A stretch of DNA of 64,000 nt from Tretioscincus oriximinensis (Eukaryota; Chordata; Lepidosauria; Squamata; Gymnophthalmidae), in NCBI GenBank assembly GCA_022410635.1, contig JAJVDF010001201.1, positions 188,988 through 252,987 on the forward strand. The letters are read 5' to 3'. This document shows, in pieces, positions 13,062 to 23,905 of this stretch; position 1 is the stretch's first letter, and every line of letters begins with the position of its first letter. The notes beneath the pieces were generated by a model. It saw only the letters and a program-made list of their open reading frames with translations. It ran no database searches and was not told where the DNA came from. The position numbers were made by a program, and so were the translations under genes.

Positions 13062-13331
13062 AGAAGAAAGAAGAAGAACTGAGTTTGTATTCTTTTCCAG
13101 ATTGGCTTACAGGGTTGATTTTTGCCCAAAGGCTTACATCTTATTCTATCTTCCCTACCAGGTTAATGATGGTACTCGTTTATCTAACTGAAATGCAGAT
13201 TACAAATTTGCATTTCTTTTGAATAGCTGAGTTGGCTAGAGCTGCAGGCTGGTAGAAGGCGCTCACCCCTCCCCATGTCTGAAACCCAATCTCTCAGATG
13301 AAATACTGTCTCCTTAGTGACTGAGCCTACA
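13062..13331 (-). mobile_element. tRNA-derived SINE ('SINE B'), near full length
   Basis: On the minus strand the order is tRNA-like head ('ggctcagtcactaaggag'), 'tgaggggtgagcgcc'-type middle, 'tagctctagccaactcagct', 'agatagaataagatgtaagc' and a CTT-rich tail ('agttcttcttctttcttc'). It is the same family as 6876, 16075 and 57373. The pyrimidine tail matches the Sauria/Bov-B-type 3' tail. Confidence 0.75.
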
Positions 13332-14060
13332 CAATAAAGATTTCTGTGCTTTGTGTAATAAAAGACTTGATCTCAAATAAATCAAATGTTTACAGCAAGT
13401 AAGGCTGGAGGCTCTAAATGGTAGATAAAATCTAGCTGTGGATACTTCATATCTGAAGTCCCATTCAGACTGCAGCCTTTTGTAGTGTTTTTTTTGTTTA
13501 TAACACTATAAAGAACTTATGTTTTTCTTTCTGGCTTCCCAAACACAAAAGTGATTGCTTGTCTATCCCATAACACCCTACCATAATTCATTGTTTGAGA
13601 ACGAATGATCTCTATTCCTTACTATCAACTGTTGAGGTTGAATTCAATGGGAAAATGTCACTTTTAAACTTTTTAGCAAATTTTTAGGTTGCTAAAGAGC
13701 TATAATGGAGCTTTGTAGTGATGCAACTGTTGGATTTCCACAATCCCACATAGCAATCCCCCATATTTACGCTATTATAAAACATAAAAAAAGAATCATT
13801 TGAATGCAGCCTGAGATTTAAGGACAACAGAAGACATTTGATGGACATCCAAAACTGGAAAGATGGGAAAAGGGAACTTATTTTCTACCTGTATGCACGA
13901 TGCAAAGCAATGATGCAAGAATAAAATTGGTACTCAATCCAAACTGGTTTAGATATCATCAAATACTTTTCTGGTGCTTATGCTAATATGCCAATGAGAC
14001 TTTCAAATAATTCTGTATGTTAACTCTGGTGTCAATTAAATGAAATGTGCCTGATTTCAT
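13332..14060. other. Unclassified; possible DNA-transposon remnant
   Basis: Between about 13447 and 13812 the ends 'cattcagactgcagcctttt' and 'catttgaatgcagcctga' share a GCAGCC-containing block, but the inverted-repeat match is weak. No gene was recognised. Confidence 0.3.
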
Positions 14061-14157
14061 TGTTTTTAATGTGTCAGTTTTGTATTGCTGTTTTTATTGT
14101 TGGCTGCGCTGCGACCTTTGGGTATAGGGCAGGGCATAAGTATAAATAAATAAATAT
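14061..14157 (+). mobile_element. 3' tail of the DYCNALY-type non-LTR retrotransposon
   Basis: The block 'gacctttgggtatagggcag' followed by 'gcataagtataaataaataa' is the 3' terminus of the LINE family whose coding part is seen at 22523-23655. TAAA-type repeats end the element. Confidence 0.7.
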
Positions 14158-16074
14158 CCCTTCAGTGACTGCTGTGCCTATCTTGTGGGGTATCTACAAC
14201 TGCCATGGCTAGATGTCCCTAATGTTGTGCATTAAAAAGAATCTTGAAATGTGATTTTAATAATTTATTTGAAAAACAGGGTTTTGTGTAAACTTTGTTC
14301 AAATAAGCATGTTACCAGGAATATTTCCTAGTAATGAGAACTCTGAGAATCATCATGTTGGTTTTATTGTTATAATCAATGAGACATTACTTGTGAACCA
14401 ATTTTAAGGTCTATTAAGTTGATATTCTTTGCTTTTCTGCCAGACTAAGATAAATGGCTGTACTGAAGCCCAGATTGAATTACAGACAAGTGTCAGTCAG
14501 AAAGAAACTGAACATCTAACAGAGAAATATGAACTTCCTGTTTTTTACACCAGTTTCATCTTCTTTAGAAAAGTTTAGAAGGCTTACCAACATTTTCAAA
14601 TTAACAAAAGACTGAAAAAGATATTACCTCATTAGTATTTAGGTCAAACCAAGACCAAGGAATTTTGGCTGAAAAAATAATGTCCACCACTTTTTATATC
14701 TATTAAATTTTATGTAGTGTAGGGGGCTGGGGAGGGGTTGCCCTGGATGCCATATTCCTAGAGGCAGTTTATACCATAGCAGTAAGTGAAATAGCAAGGT
14801 GAGTGAGATGCTGAAACAGGAGGCAGGAAGCAGACTGGTTCCTCACCTGGGGCTCAACCCATACCTCCTCAGCCTGTCATGGTGGAAGGGGAGTTGAGAT
14901 GGGAGGATCACCACAGGTGCAGACAATCCATGCTACACCACTGACCAAATTTATTATTTCAAAGATCTCAAAATAGAAGAACCTACATTATTCGTATTGA
15001 GATCCCAACTTGGAAAATCAAAATATTCAGTATTATTCATTAGGGGTATGATGGTGTATTTTCTAGTATCGATATTAGTTTAGCAATACCTGTTCTGTCC
15101 TCCAAGTTGGTTCTACATTTCCTTGATGAGGACAGAAGTTGAAACTCTGTCCAAAACAAAATGTTTAATTTAAAACACAAAAAAGGTTTGAAATCTAACT
15201 CCTCCCAAAACTAATATTTGCTTTTCTTGGACTTCTTTAACGTCTTCGACTTGCTTCGTCTTAACTTCTTTGACTGAAGCATACTTCCTCCTCCCACCTA
15301 AGAACCTCCCACCAGAATTCTTAAAGGGACAGGGTCCAAATAAGGTTCCCTCCTAAAATAACTATACAAAAGTAACTAAATACCACACTAAACTATGGGC
15401 AGAACTAAAAGGAATTGATATAGGTTTCTGGGGGCATGGCAATATCTGATATACAAGTTCATTTTGTTAGTTTTGAAATACAGCAGTTACAGTCAAATTA
15501 TAATTATTTCCATTTTTCATCTATTTTTTTCTTCTGCTCTGATTGCAATTTTATGCTTGCAGTTTATGAATCCACTTCATTATGAGGATAACTGAAAATC
15601 TTATGAGATAATAAGCGCTGGTATTACTGCAACATAGCTAACATGACCATCCCTATGAAAACCATAGAACAAGATACAGTTCAAAGATACCATTAATCCA
15701 AAATGTGGATTCAGCACTTTAAAGTCTAATATGTATCCCATAAGTGCTAGGTTTATGCATGGTGAATGTACTTCAGTAACTGTTACGGATGACATCTATG
15801 GAAAATGAGCAGTTAGAAGTTTTTCTTACTCCACCCAGTGAACCAGATGAATGCAAACTTTGCTGTTTGCAGCTTCTATGTTAGTGGGTAATTTGTGACA
15901 CTGCTGATGGATTTAGAATTTCTCTAATCTATAAGTAGACTGAGGGTGGCAAATGCTATTTTCTCCATGACAATAGAATAGCAACAGTGTAGATGCTGAT
16001 GGGAGCATAAGCGCTATGGAAATATGAATAAAGACAGCTAAAACAAAGGCAAGATTTGGACAGGCTCTGTTGCA
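14158..16074. other. No gene recognised
   Basis: Unique-looking AT-rich DNA. The 64-codon minus-strand frame at 15601-15795 has no domain. Confidence 0.4.
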
Positions 16075-16325
16075 GGCACGAATGGCTCAGTCGCTAAGGA
16101 AATGGTCTTTCATCTGGGAGATAAGGTTTCAAAGCCCTGTGTTGGACGTGGGGAGGCGTGAGCACCTTCTCCTAGCCTCTAGCTCTAGCCAACCCAGCTA
16201 TTAGAAAGCAAGAATTTCAAGAAATTGCAACTGACTGCAAATAGATAAATGGGAACCACCACACCTTTGAAAGGTGAGAAAAGCGGGGTATAAGAACCCA
16301 GTTTTTCTTATTATTATTATTATTC
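16075..16325 (+). mobile_element. tRNA-derived SINE ('SINE B'), full-length copy
   Basis: This is the best copy of the family. It has an A-box-like block in 'aatggctcagtcgctaagga', a B-box-like 'ggtttcaaagccc', 'gacgtggggaggcgtgagca', 'tagctctagccaacccagct' and 'gcaaatagataaatgggaac', and ends 'aaagcggggtataagaaccc' before a (TTA)n tail. The last block is nearly the same as the Sauria SINE 3' end, which implies mobilisation by the same Bov-B-type LINE. Confidence 0.78.
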
Positions 16326-17785
16326 TATGCTATACAGGTTGTAGCTTAAGTTGGATAGAAGAGGTAGTAGTAGCTAGCTAGATGGAATGGGCCATCTGCA
16401 TTTTGGATAGGAGGCTTGTGCTTCCCTCAGTGCTGGCTCAAATGATCTCTGAATGAGATTTTTCATTCCTATAATTTAGTGTTTCTGGGAAGGCCTTTAT
16501 CACACTATGCAACTTCTGCATCAGTCATTTTCACTGTTGCTTCCTTGAGGATCATCAATGGTACAGCTTGGGAACATGTTGTCCATATGATAGAGTACCA
16601 TTTTGACACTCTGTCCTGATCTTCATCCTACTCCACAGCAGAAGACCATTGCAAGCCTGAATGCAACCTAAAACCTATGCTGATCAGTGTTAACATGCAG
16701 ATAGCTTCAGCCCATCCCTTAGCACGTGAAGAAGACTTTGTTCTTTAACACACTGTATATCAGACCTTGTGGTAGCTGAAAGAAAGTTAGACTAAATAGC
16801 CTAGGTATTATTTCAGTTTTAAAGGACTTTGGCTTTATTCTGCAGGTTTTACTGAATCCACTTCTTCTTTGAATCTGGAAAAATAAACCTAAATGTGTTT
16901 ATCAGGTGAAGATGGAGCCAGAATGGGAATTTTAGTTGCATAATCTAAGCTTTCCAAACAGTAAGTATCCAGATTCTAAATTTTGGTATGACTTCTATCC
17001 CAGAGACAATATTAATGCAAAATATTTCCATGATGCTAATTTGCTAAAATTCTTAGTATTGAGCTACATCAGGAAACAAACTTATAAATATAGTAGTGCA
17101 TTTTAAAAATTACTACAGTAGTAATCTTGCTTTTTCAAACAATCACACACATGCATTACCTACCATACAGTACCTAAGACATACATCATGCATAACAATG
17201 ACCTCAGTTCAGACTTTCAGACATCAATATCCATAACAAATTCTACTTGCCTTATAGGCTTTAGAGTTGTATTCAATTACATTATCTCTTTTAATAACAC
17301 TAAGTGCTTTGCTTTCTTGAGATGACACAGCAGATTCCAGTAAAAATAAATGAAGCATTTTACTCTGACCATTACAAGCATACAGGAATTAAAAGAAAAA
17401 GGAACAGGGAAAAAAACCCTCCTTAGATTAAAGATGCAAGAGAATTATTTTTGTCCAGTGTTTCCTATTTCATCTCAATTGAGAGTGAATGATAGAAACT
17501 AACATGTCTCTCAAAGTCTCAGGAATTGAAATAACGAATTGGTTTTCATTCACCATCTATATTTGAGAGGTAATTTTCCACTCCAGCTGGTCTGAAAGGC
17601 TGATTATTCTTTGGTCTTTAATGTTACAGTTATATCCATAATGACTGAATGGATAATCTATTAAGGACATTGTCAAGGATCCCCTCTGGGCAAAAATTCC
17701 AATTGAGTTAAATGTCACAAATTGTTTTGCCTTCAGGAAAAAATTTGCAGCAGCTTTGAATTAAATAAAAAATAATTTATTTATT
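16326..17785. other. No gene or repeat recognised
   Basis: Unique-looking sequence of moderate AT content. No open frame above 60 codons is of interest. Confidence 0.4.
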
Positions 17786-17835
<50 letters not shown>

Positions 17836-17967
17836 GCACTAGCACTAGCACTAGTAATAGTAATAGTACTACTAGGAGTACTAGGAGTACTAGGAGTACT
17901 ACTAGGTGTACTACTAGGTGTACTACTACTACTAGGACTACTACTACTAGGAGTACTACTACTTCTG

Positions 17968-18051
<84 letters not shown>

Positions 18052-18052
18052 A
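17786..18052. repeat. Compound trinucleotide microsatellite (CTA)n / (ATT)n
   Basis: About 185 bases of CTA repeats with GCACTA, GTAATA and GGAGTA variants are followed by about 80 bases of ATT repeats. The ATT part abuts the 3' end of a minus-strand SINE at 18053, so the array is an expanded SINE tail. Confidence 0.9.
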
Positions 18053-18197
18053 TTTATAAACCCGCTTTCACCAAAGGGGGACACATATTATGGTACAAAG
18101 TTATCCACTTGGCTTCATGGAGAAGTATGGAAGCAAATTGGGAGACTACCAGAATACAGTCACAACATTCAAACCATTGCACCAAAACGGCTTTCAG
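18053..18197 (-). mobile_element. Sauria SINE copy with microsatellite tail
   Basis: On the minus strand it runs from 'aaagccgttttggtgcaatg' through 'agtctcccaatttgcttcca' and 'aagccaagtggataactttg' to 'ggtgaaagcgggtttataaa', continuing into (TAA)n. The central leucine-rich block is shortened. Confidence 0.75.
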
Positions 18198-18480
18198 AGA
18201 CATTTAAACAGTTCAAATGTTTGGGCCGTGTCTATTTCCCTAGGTTATTCTAGAAAATCTGGGTGCAGCCTGGTCTGTGATGCACAGTCAGAAGGGCAGA
18301 ATTGAGTTATCTGCATTTCAGACAATCTCTGTTGTTTCAGGCACAGCTACTGACTTTGAAATCAGCACTCAGTGTGCAGCTATACGATGATTACCTATCT
18401 ATTCTTTAACGCAATGTTCCTCTTCCTCCCTCTTTGGGCCACATGGCCAAATGAAGGCTTTGCATCAGTAATATAAGGGT

Positions 18481-19070
18481 AGGGCTGCCATATTTTGGCA
18501 GCCCAAAACCGGGACGGGGGTGGGGGTGCGTGCACACGTGTGCACACACACGTACGCACGCGTGCACATGAGCACATACGGACGCTTGTAGCGAGACAGG
18601 CAAAACCTCTCTTCTGCCTGTCTCACCACAAGTGTCCATGTGTGTGCGCGCGCAGCTGCTCCTATAATGGAGTCGGGGTTTCGCCCTGCTCTCAGGCAAG
18701 CGCACCGCCAACTCGCCTGCAGCGGAGTAAAAACGCCTGGGTTTGTGACAGGANANCAGAGCTGCCCTCCTGTCACAAACCCAGGCGTTTCTCCTCTGCT
18801 AGAGGCGAGCTGGCAGCGTGCTTGCCTGAGACCAGGGCGAAAACCCACCTCCAGCATAGGAGCAGCTATGGCACACTCCGAGGTTCCTTCCTGGGCCCCG
18901 GAAAGCACTGCTGGGCTGCAGCCATCAGCTCTGACGGCTGCTTTGCCTTTAAAATCCTGCATTTTTACATTCCCTGATGCAGCATCGGGGAATGTAAAAA
19001 GCCGGGATTTTGCCTTAAAACCCGGAGGGGACTATATTTCAGTCCCCCAAACCGGGATTGTCCTGGTTTA
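18481..19070 (-). mobile_element. GC-rich multi-hairpin element, copy 1 (end-truncated)
   Basis: This is a ~590-bp element, opposite in orientation to copy 2 at 19389-19969. It begins 'agggctgccatattttggca', which is itself a hairpin. It then holds a hairpin around 18610 (gagacaggcaaaacctctct...), a ~95-base-arm palindrome centred near 18765, a hairpin on 'ttttacattccc' near 18980, and the paired 'ggggactatatttcagtccc'. It stops after 'cctggttta', lacking the last ~20 bases present in copy 2. Open frames of up to 160 codons occur on both strands but are by-products of the inverted repeats. No transposase is encoded. Confidence 0.8.
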
Positions 19071-19388
19071 TTGATTGCTGATATTTCCTAACATGCTAGC
19101 GAAACGCCCTGTTGTTCTGTTGTATTCTGGACTACAGGGCATGATGTCTGCTCTGAGACTAGTCTCCTAAAGCCCTGACTGCTCAAAACGAAGGCTCCTA
19201 GTTTGAAACTCCTGTTTCTGGGGTACATTAGTACACCATCAAATGGGTTCCCGAGTAATCTGGAAAATGGAGGCATTTTTTATGTTCCTGTGATCCAGAT
19301 TACCCTGGTTGGTCCACTAGTAATCTAGTCCATGGGTGACCATATGAACTTATTATGCTCCACTCTTTGACGGAGTATATTAAGAGTT
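19071..19388. other. Spacer between the two multi-hairpin elements
   Basis: About 318 bases of unique-looking sequence. The segment 'gggtgaccatatgaa' near 19335 resembles a MITE terminal repeat but no partner was found. The last 10 bases (ATTAAGAGTT) are the left target duplication of copy 2. Confidence 0.5.
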
Positions 19389-19969
19389 AGGGTTGCCATA
19401 CGTCCTGGTAAACCGGGACAATCCCGGTTTGGGGGACTAAAATATAGTCCCCTCCGGGTTTTAAGGCAAAATCCCGGCTTTTTACATTCCCCAATGCTGC
19501 ATCAGGGAATGTAAAAATGCAGGATTTTAAAGGAAAAGGAGCTGTCAGAGCTGATGGCTGCAGCCCGGCAACACTTTCTGGGGTCCTGGAAGGAACCTCG
19601 TAGTGTGCCGTAGCTGCTCCAATGCTGGAGGTGAGGTTTTGCCCTGCTCTCAGGCAGGCGCGCCACCAACTCGCCTCTAGCAGAGGAGAAACGCCTGGGT
19701 TTGTGACAAGAGGGCAGCTCTGTTCTCCTGTCACAAACCCAGGCGTTTTTGCTCCACTAGAGGCGAGTTGGGGGCGGGCTTGCTTGAGAGCAGGGCGAAA
19801 CCCCGCCTCCAGCATAGGAGCAACTGCTCGCGCGCACACACGGACGCTTCTGGTGAGACAGGCAGAAGAGAGGTTTTGCCTGTCTTGCTACAAGCGTCCG
19901 TATGTGCACATGCACACGCACGCACCCCCACCCCGTCCCGGTTTTGGGCTGCCAAAATATGGCAGCCCT
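19389..19969 (+). mobile_element. GC-rich multi-hairpin element, copy 2, with 10-bp direct repeat
   Basis: The element is 581 bp with ends AGGGTTGCCATA and, reversed, AGGGCTGCCATA. It is flanked by the exact direct repeat ATTAAGAGTT (19379-19388 and 19970-19979). Inside are successive palindromes: AAACCGGGA/TCCCGGTTT (19411-19431), GGGGACTA/TAGTCCCC (19432-19452), a 13-bp TTTTTACATTCCC stem (19479-19517), a ~95-base-arm stem centred near 19718, a CGGACGCTT/AAGCGTCCG stem (19841-19900) and GGGCTGCC/GGCAGCCC (19947-19969). CpG content is far above the surroundings. It is non-coding, so presumably mobilised in trans. Confidence 0.85.
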
Positions 19970-20079
19970 ATTAAGAGTTTAGGGTTTCTAATTTGCCCTA
20001 ATGTGCATTAAGAAGGGAAACTGAAGCTGATAAGTGTTCTGAATATTGATAGGTGCAAAAAGATTCTAAGAATGTCTTA

Positions 20080-20517
20080 GGGCGCATTCCCCTTGCATGA
20101 TTTTATCTGAAGTGGATGCAACAGCACCTTCTGTCCACCCCATGAAGTCACACATGTACAGCAATCCACTCACTGAAAGGGTCCTTTATCACAGAACAGC
20201 TAGCCATGGGCATTTCATGCGATTCAGCAGCGGACAGTTTTGGAATATGCAAAAGAAACCTATGTGGGGACTTTCAGAAATGAAAAACAAAGCAAATATT
20301 GTAAGACTTCGGGGCGAGACTAACAGCCCATTGACTCTTGGCTCGCAGAGAATGCTTGGGAATTGTAGGCAGGGTTCCAGAGAATGCTGTTGCAATGCTT
20401 TATGGGGCTCGACATGTGACAACATTACTAACCTAAGTGTTGGAGCAACTTGGAAACTAAGATAGTGCATTTTAAAAAAAAAAAAAATGAGGCAAACCAT
20501 GTGATGGGGATAGGGCC
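20080..20517 (+). mobile_element. Harbinger-like MITE with TTA target duplication
   Basis: The element is 438 bp. The ends 'gggcgcattcccc' and, reversed, 'ggccctatccccatc' are similar, and TTA stands on both sides (20077-20079, 20518-20520), as expected for PIF/Harbinger elements. A second, inverted copy at 29285-29650 shares 'gagaatgcttgggaattgta' and 'aggcaaaccatgtgatgggg'. The 122-codon frames on both strands inside it are not conserved between copies, so I treat it as non-coding. Confidence 0.6.
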
Positions 20518-20520
20518 TTA

Positions 20521-21442
20521 GATACACACATTGAACCAGACCATATGTCCTTAGCAATTTTCTGGTGATATATCTTTAAGTAAGCCATCTTTGATGAAAT
20601 TATCAAACAACTTCAAACAAAACTTTCCAAGATTTTTCCATAACCTAGTTTACTAATTTACCTTCCAGCTGATTAACAAAATGATAAGTAACCAAGTAAT
20701 TACTCTATGGGAAAATCAGCCTACTGATTCATAGCAGGGTTCCAAGCATTTATCCAGAAAATAATTTTGAAGTGACAAGTACATGCAGGATATTTACAAG
20801 AAAATGCTTCTGTTTCTGCTCTTCAGGATTCTGGTATACCCTTTTCAGAACAATCTATTATATTTATTCATTTTTATGTTTTACATTCCATCCTATACAC
20901 AATGCTTATCTCTTAAGTACTGCAGTCAAGTCAGTTCTCTATTAACATACATGATATTTAGACAGTTTGAGCTCTTAAGGGATTTAAAGGAGCAATAGAA
21001 TAGGAAAAAAGGAAGTATTTAGCTAAAGGCTACTGCTATCCACTTCATTTAACACAGATTATGGGTTTACTTGGGAACAATGCCATTCCAAGGAAACTAC
21101 ATCAACAGTCCCTTTATATCAAGTCATTTACAGCACGAATTGGCCCTTTTCTAGTACATTGTTTGCTGCATATTGCAATTTCTTGTTAACAAAGAGATAT
21201 CTTTTCACTGGTGTGTTAGTTTTATTTCATTGCACAAGGGTACAAAACATTTTTAGGATGTAATTTTAGGGTAAATCCAAATGACAGTCTCAACCCACGT
21301 GAAAATGAAGCAGTGGTGCTCTAAGGAGAATCTGCAGCTGTAACTAGAACATTTATATCTAACTTCTTATTTAGTAATATTTAAAAAAAAATCCAGAGAG
21401 GTTTAATATGAAATTGGAGACTTGTATTATTTTATCACATTA
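20521..21442. other. No gene or repeat recognised
   Basis: Unique-looking AT-rich DNA. Confidence 0.4.
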
Positions 21443-21476
21443 TTTATTTATTTATACTTATACCTCACCCTACAGT
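21443..21476 (-). mobile_element. Left piece of the DYCNALY-type LINE split by a CR1
   Basis: The reversed 3' tail 'tttatttatttatacttata' then 'cctcaccctac' breaks off exactly where the CR1 starts. It resumes as 'acccaaaggtctcagggctg' at about 22523. The joined order matches the uninterrupted tail at 47016-47160. Confidence 0.8.
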
Positions 21477-22522
21477 TAGATGGATTGAAAAGTGGCTTAG
21501 TGATCGTACTCAAAGAGTGATAATAAATGGTTGCACATCCAATTGGAAGAATGTTTCAAGTGGAGTACCACAAGGGTCTGTCCTAGGCCCAGTGCTATTT
21601 AACATATTTATAAATGATCTAGATGAAGGAATTGAAGGAAAACTTATTAAATTTGCTGATGACACAGAACTAGGCGGTGTTGCTAATACTAAACAAGATA
21701 GAGATAGGATTCAAAAAGATCTAGACAAACTTGAACAATGGGCTGAAACTAACAGAATGATATTTAACAGAGAGAAATGCAAGATCCTACATCTGGGCAA
21801 AAATAATGAAAACAGCACGTATAGAATGGGAGGAATATGTCTGAGCAGCAGCACAGGTGAGAAGGACCTGGGTGTTTTGGTAGATCACAGATTAAACATG
21901 AGTCAACAGTGTGAAGCAGCTGCAAAAAAGGCAAACACNATCCTGGGATGTATCAAGNGGGGCATAGAATCTCGCTCACATGAAGTAATTATTCCTCTCT
22001 ACAGTACTTTGGTACGACCACACTTGGAATACTGTGTTCAGTTCTGGGGGGGCAATTTAAAAAGGACATTGATAAACTAGAGCAGGTACAAAAGAGTTAC
22101 AAGGATGGTGAGTGGTCTGGAAACCATGTCCTATGAGGAACGGTTAAAGGATATAGGGATGTTTAGTCTGCAAAAGAGAAGACTGAGAGGAGACCTGATA
22201 GCTGTCTACAAATATCTGAAGGGCTGTCACAGAGCAGAGGGATCAGCACTGTTCTCATTAGCACATGGAAGGACTAGAAACAATGGAATGAAACTGCAAG
22301 GGAGTAGATTTAGATTAGATATCAGAAAAAATTTTCTAACAGTAAGGTGGTAAACCAGTGGAACAGTTTGCCACAGGAGGTGGTGAGTTCGCCTTCACTG
22401 GAAGTCTTCAAACAGAGACTGGACAGTCATCTGTCTGGGATGGTTTAATGAATCCTGCATCGAGCAGGGGGTTGGACCCAATGACCCTGGAGGTCCCTTC
22501 CAACTCTATGATTCTATGATTC
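21477..22522 (+). mobile_element. CR1 LINE, 5'-truncated, reverse-transcriptase C-terminal half
   Basis: The frame from 21517 encodes the RT palm with SGVPQGSVLGPVLFNIFINDL (its first 20 residues are diagnostic) and the catalytic FADDTE motif, then DLGVLVD and [11 protein letters not shown]. Near 22060-22080 the frame is lost by a small shift and stop. The C-terminal part continues in the frame starting at 22105 (GLETMSYEERLKDIGMFSLQ, RRLRGDLIAVYKYLKG). It ends with the CR1 3' signature 'aggtcccttccaactctatg' plus ATTCTATG repeats. The whole 5' half (ORF1, endonuclease) is absent. It cannot be active. Confidence 0.92.
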
Positions 22523-23655
22523 TACACCCAAAGGTCTCAGGGCTGCCCACAATAAAACCTCAACACAAAATTAGCAAATTAAAAATAGTATAAAATATCA
22601 ATTCAAAATTTACAATTTAAAATCAGTATTTAAAAGTGGGGACAAATGAGATATCTTCAGCCAAAGGCCAGGTGAAAGTGGTGTGTCTTCAAAGATCTTG
22701 ACAATGATGATAGACGCACCTTGAGGGGGAGACTATTCCAAAGACTAAGGGCAACCACCGAGAAGGCCCTGCCTTGGGTTCCTACTCCATTTGCTGTTGA
22801 AATGGGTGGTACAACCAGGAGGGCCTCCCCAACAGATCTTAAGTCATGGGCAGGTTGGTATGGAAGAAGGCGTTTCTTTAGATATTTGGGACCCAAGTTA
22901 TCTAGGGCCTTATAGGTTAAAGTCAACACCTCGAATTGAGTTCAGTAGCAGATAGGAAGCCAGTGCAGCCGTTTCAAGACCGGCATGATGTATGTCCAGC
23001 CAGCCAGCCATTCCAGCCAGCAGTCTAGCTGCTACATTCTGCACCAACTGCAGCTTCTGAACCGTTTTCAAGGGCAACCCCATATAGAGCGCATTACAAT
23101 AGTCCAATCTGGAAGTTACCAAAGCATGGATTACTGTGGCTAAATCATCCCTGTTCATAAGTGGCCATAATTGGTGAACCAGACATAGCTGGAAGTAGGC
23201 ACTCCTGGTCACCGCCTCCACCTGGTTTTCAAGTGTCAGTGAAGAGTCCAGAACCACCCCCAGATTTCAAACCTGTCCCTTATAGGGCAATTCTACTACA
23301 TCAAGGACATGGTGCCTCCCCACTTCATGAACTCTGTCTTGTCTGAATTCAGCTTCAATTTGTTGGCCCCCATCCAGCCCATTACTGCTTCCAGGCACCT
23401 GTCAAGCACTTCAACCACCTCTCCTGATCCAGATGGAACAGAGAGATAGAGCTGAGTGTCATCTGCATATTGATAACACTTCACTCCAAATCTTCTGATG
23501 ACCTCTCCCAGCGGCTTCATATAGATGTTAAACAGCACATTACAGCCTCCATTCTCTTCCGTGACTGCATCTAGATGACAACATGAAACTGCACGATATA
23601 TCTTCCCTGGCAGTAAATGGAGACTTTGAGGAGCAGATTTGTGGCACTTTGCCAC
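22523..23655 (-). mobile_element. DYCNALY-type non-LTR retrotransposon (CR1/L2/L3-like), RT C-terminal half
   Basis: Three broken frames on the minus strand together cover the C-terminal part of a reverse transcriptase. 23296-23655 has the catalytic QYADDTQLYLS motif and NKLKLNSDKTEFM. 22910-23257 has LDSSLTLENQVEAVTRSAYF, TSRLDYCNALYMGLPLKT and VQNVAARLLAG. 22657-22929 has LTYKALDNLGPKYLKKRLLP and AFSVVALSLWNSLP. Frame changes and stops separate them, so it is dead. Its 3' tail is cut by the CR1 at 21477. Family placement (L2, L3 or another CR1-group clade) needs a library search. Confidence 0.85.
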
Positions 23656-23679
23656 AAAATCTAGAATATATCTACTCTT

Positions 23680-23905
23680 AAAAGTGATGGAATCAAGGAG
23701 GGTTGTAGTGAGTGGATCTCTGACAACCCATGAGCGTGTGTGCCGGGGTCACCTGGATGGTACTCCCATCCAAGCATTAATCTCTCGTGTGCAGAGGGCC
23801 TCAGTCTGCCACCTTTCTTTGCAATATCCTTTGATGTACAACCATGTACTTCACAGGCACAAAATACCTGGAAGTGCACAAAATGCCACCTTGAATACAT
23901 TAGCA
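23680..23905 (+). repeat. Unclassified dispersed repeat, copy 1
   Basis: The segment contains 'ggttgtagtgagtggatctc', 'tgacaacccatgagc', 'cacctggatggtactc' and a following conserved block. A diverged copy lies at 49333-49475 in the same orientation. No coding sequence was recognised. Confidence 0.45.

Noticed and set aside
18465..18977. Open frames of 160-165 codons on both strands, similar to frames at 19387-20011
   Set aside because: They lie inside the multi-hairpin element; similarity follows from the inverted repeats, both strands are open at once, and composition is GC-driven.
20097..20557. 122-codon frames on both strands
   Set aside because: Inside a MITE; not conserved in the second copy at 29285.
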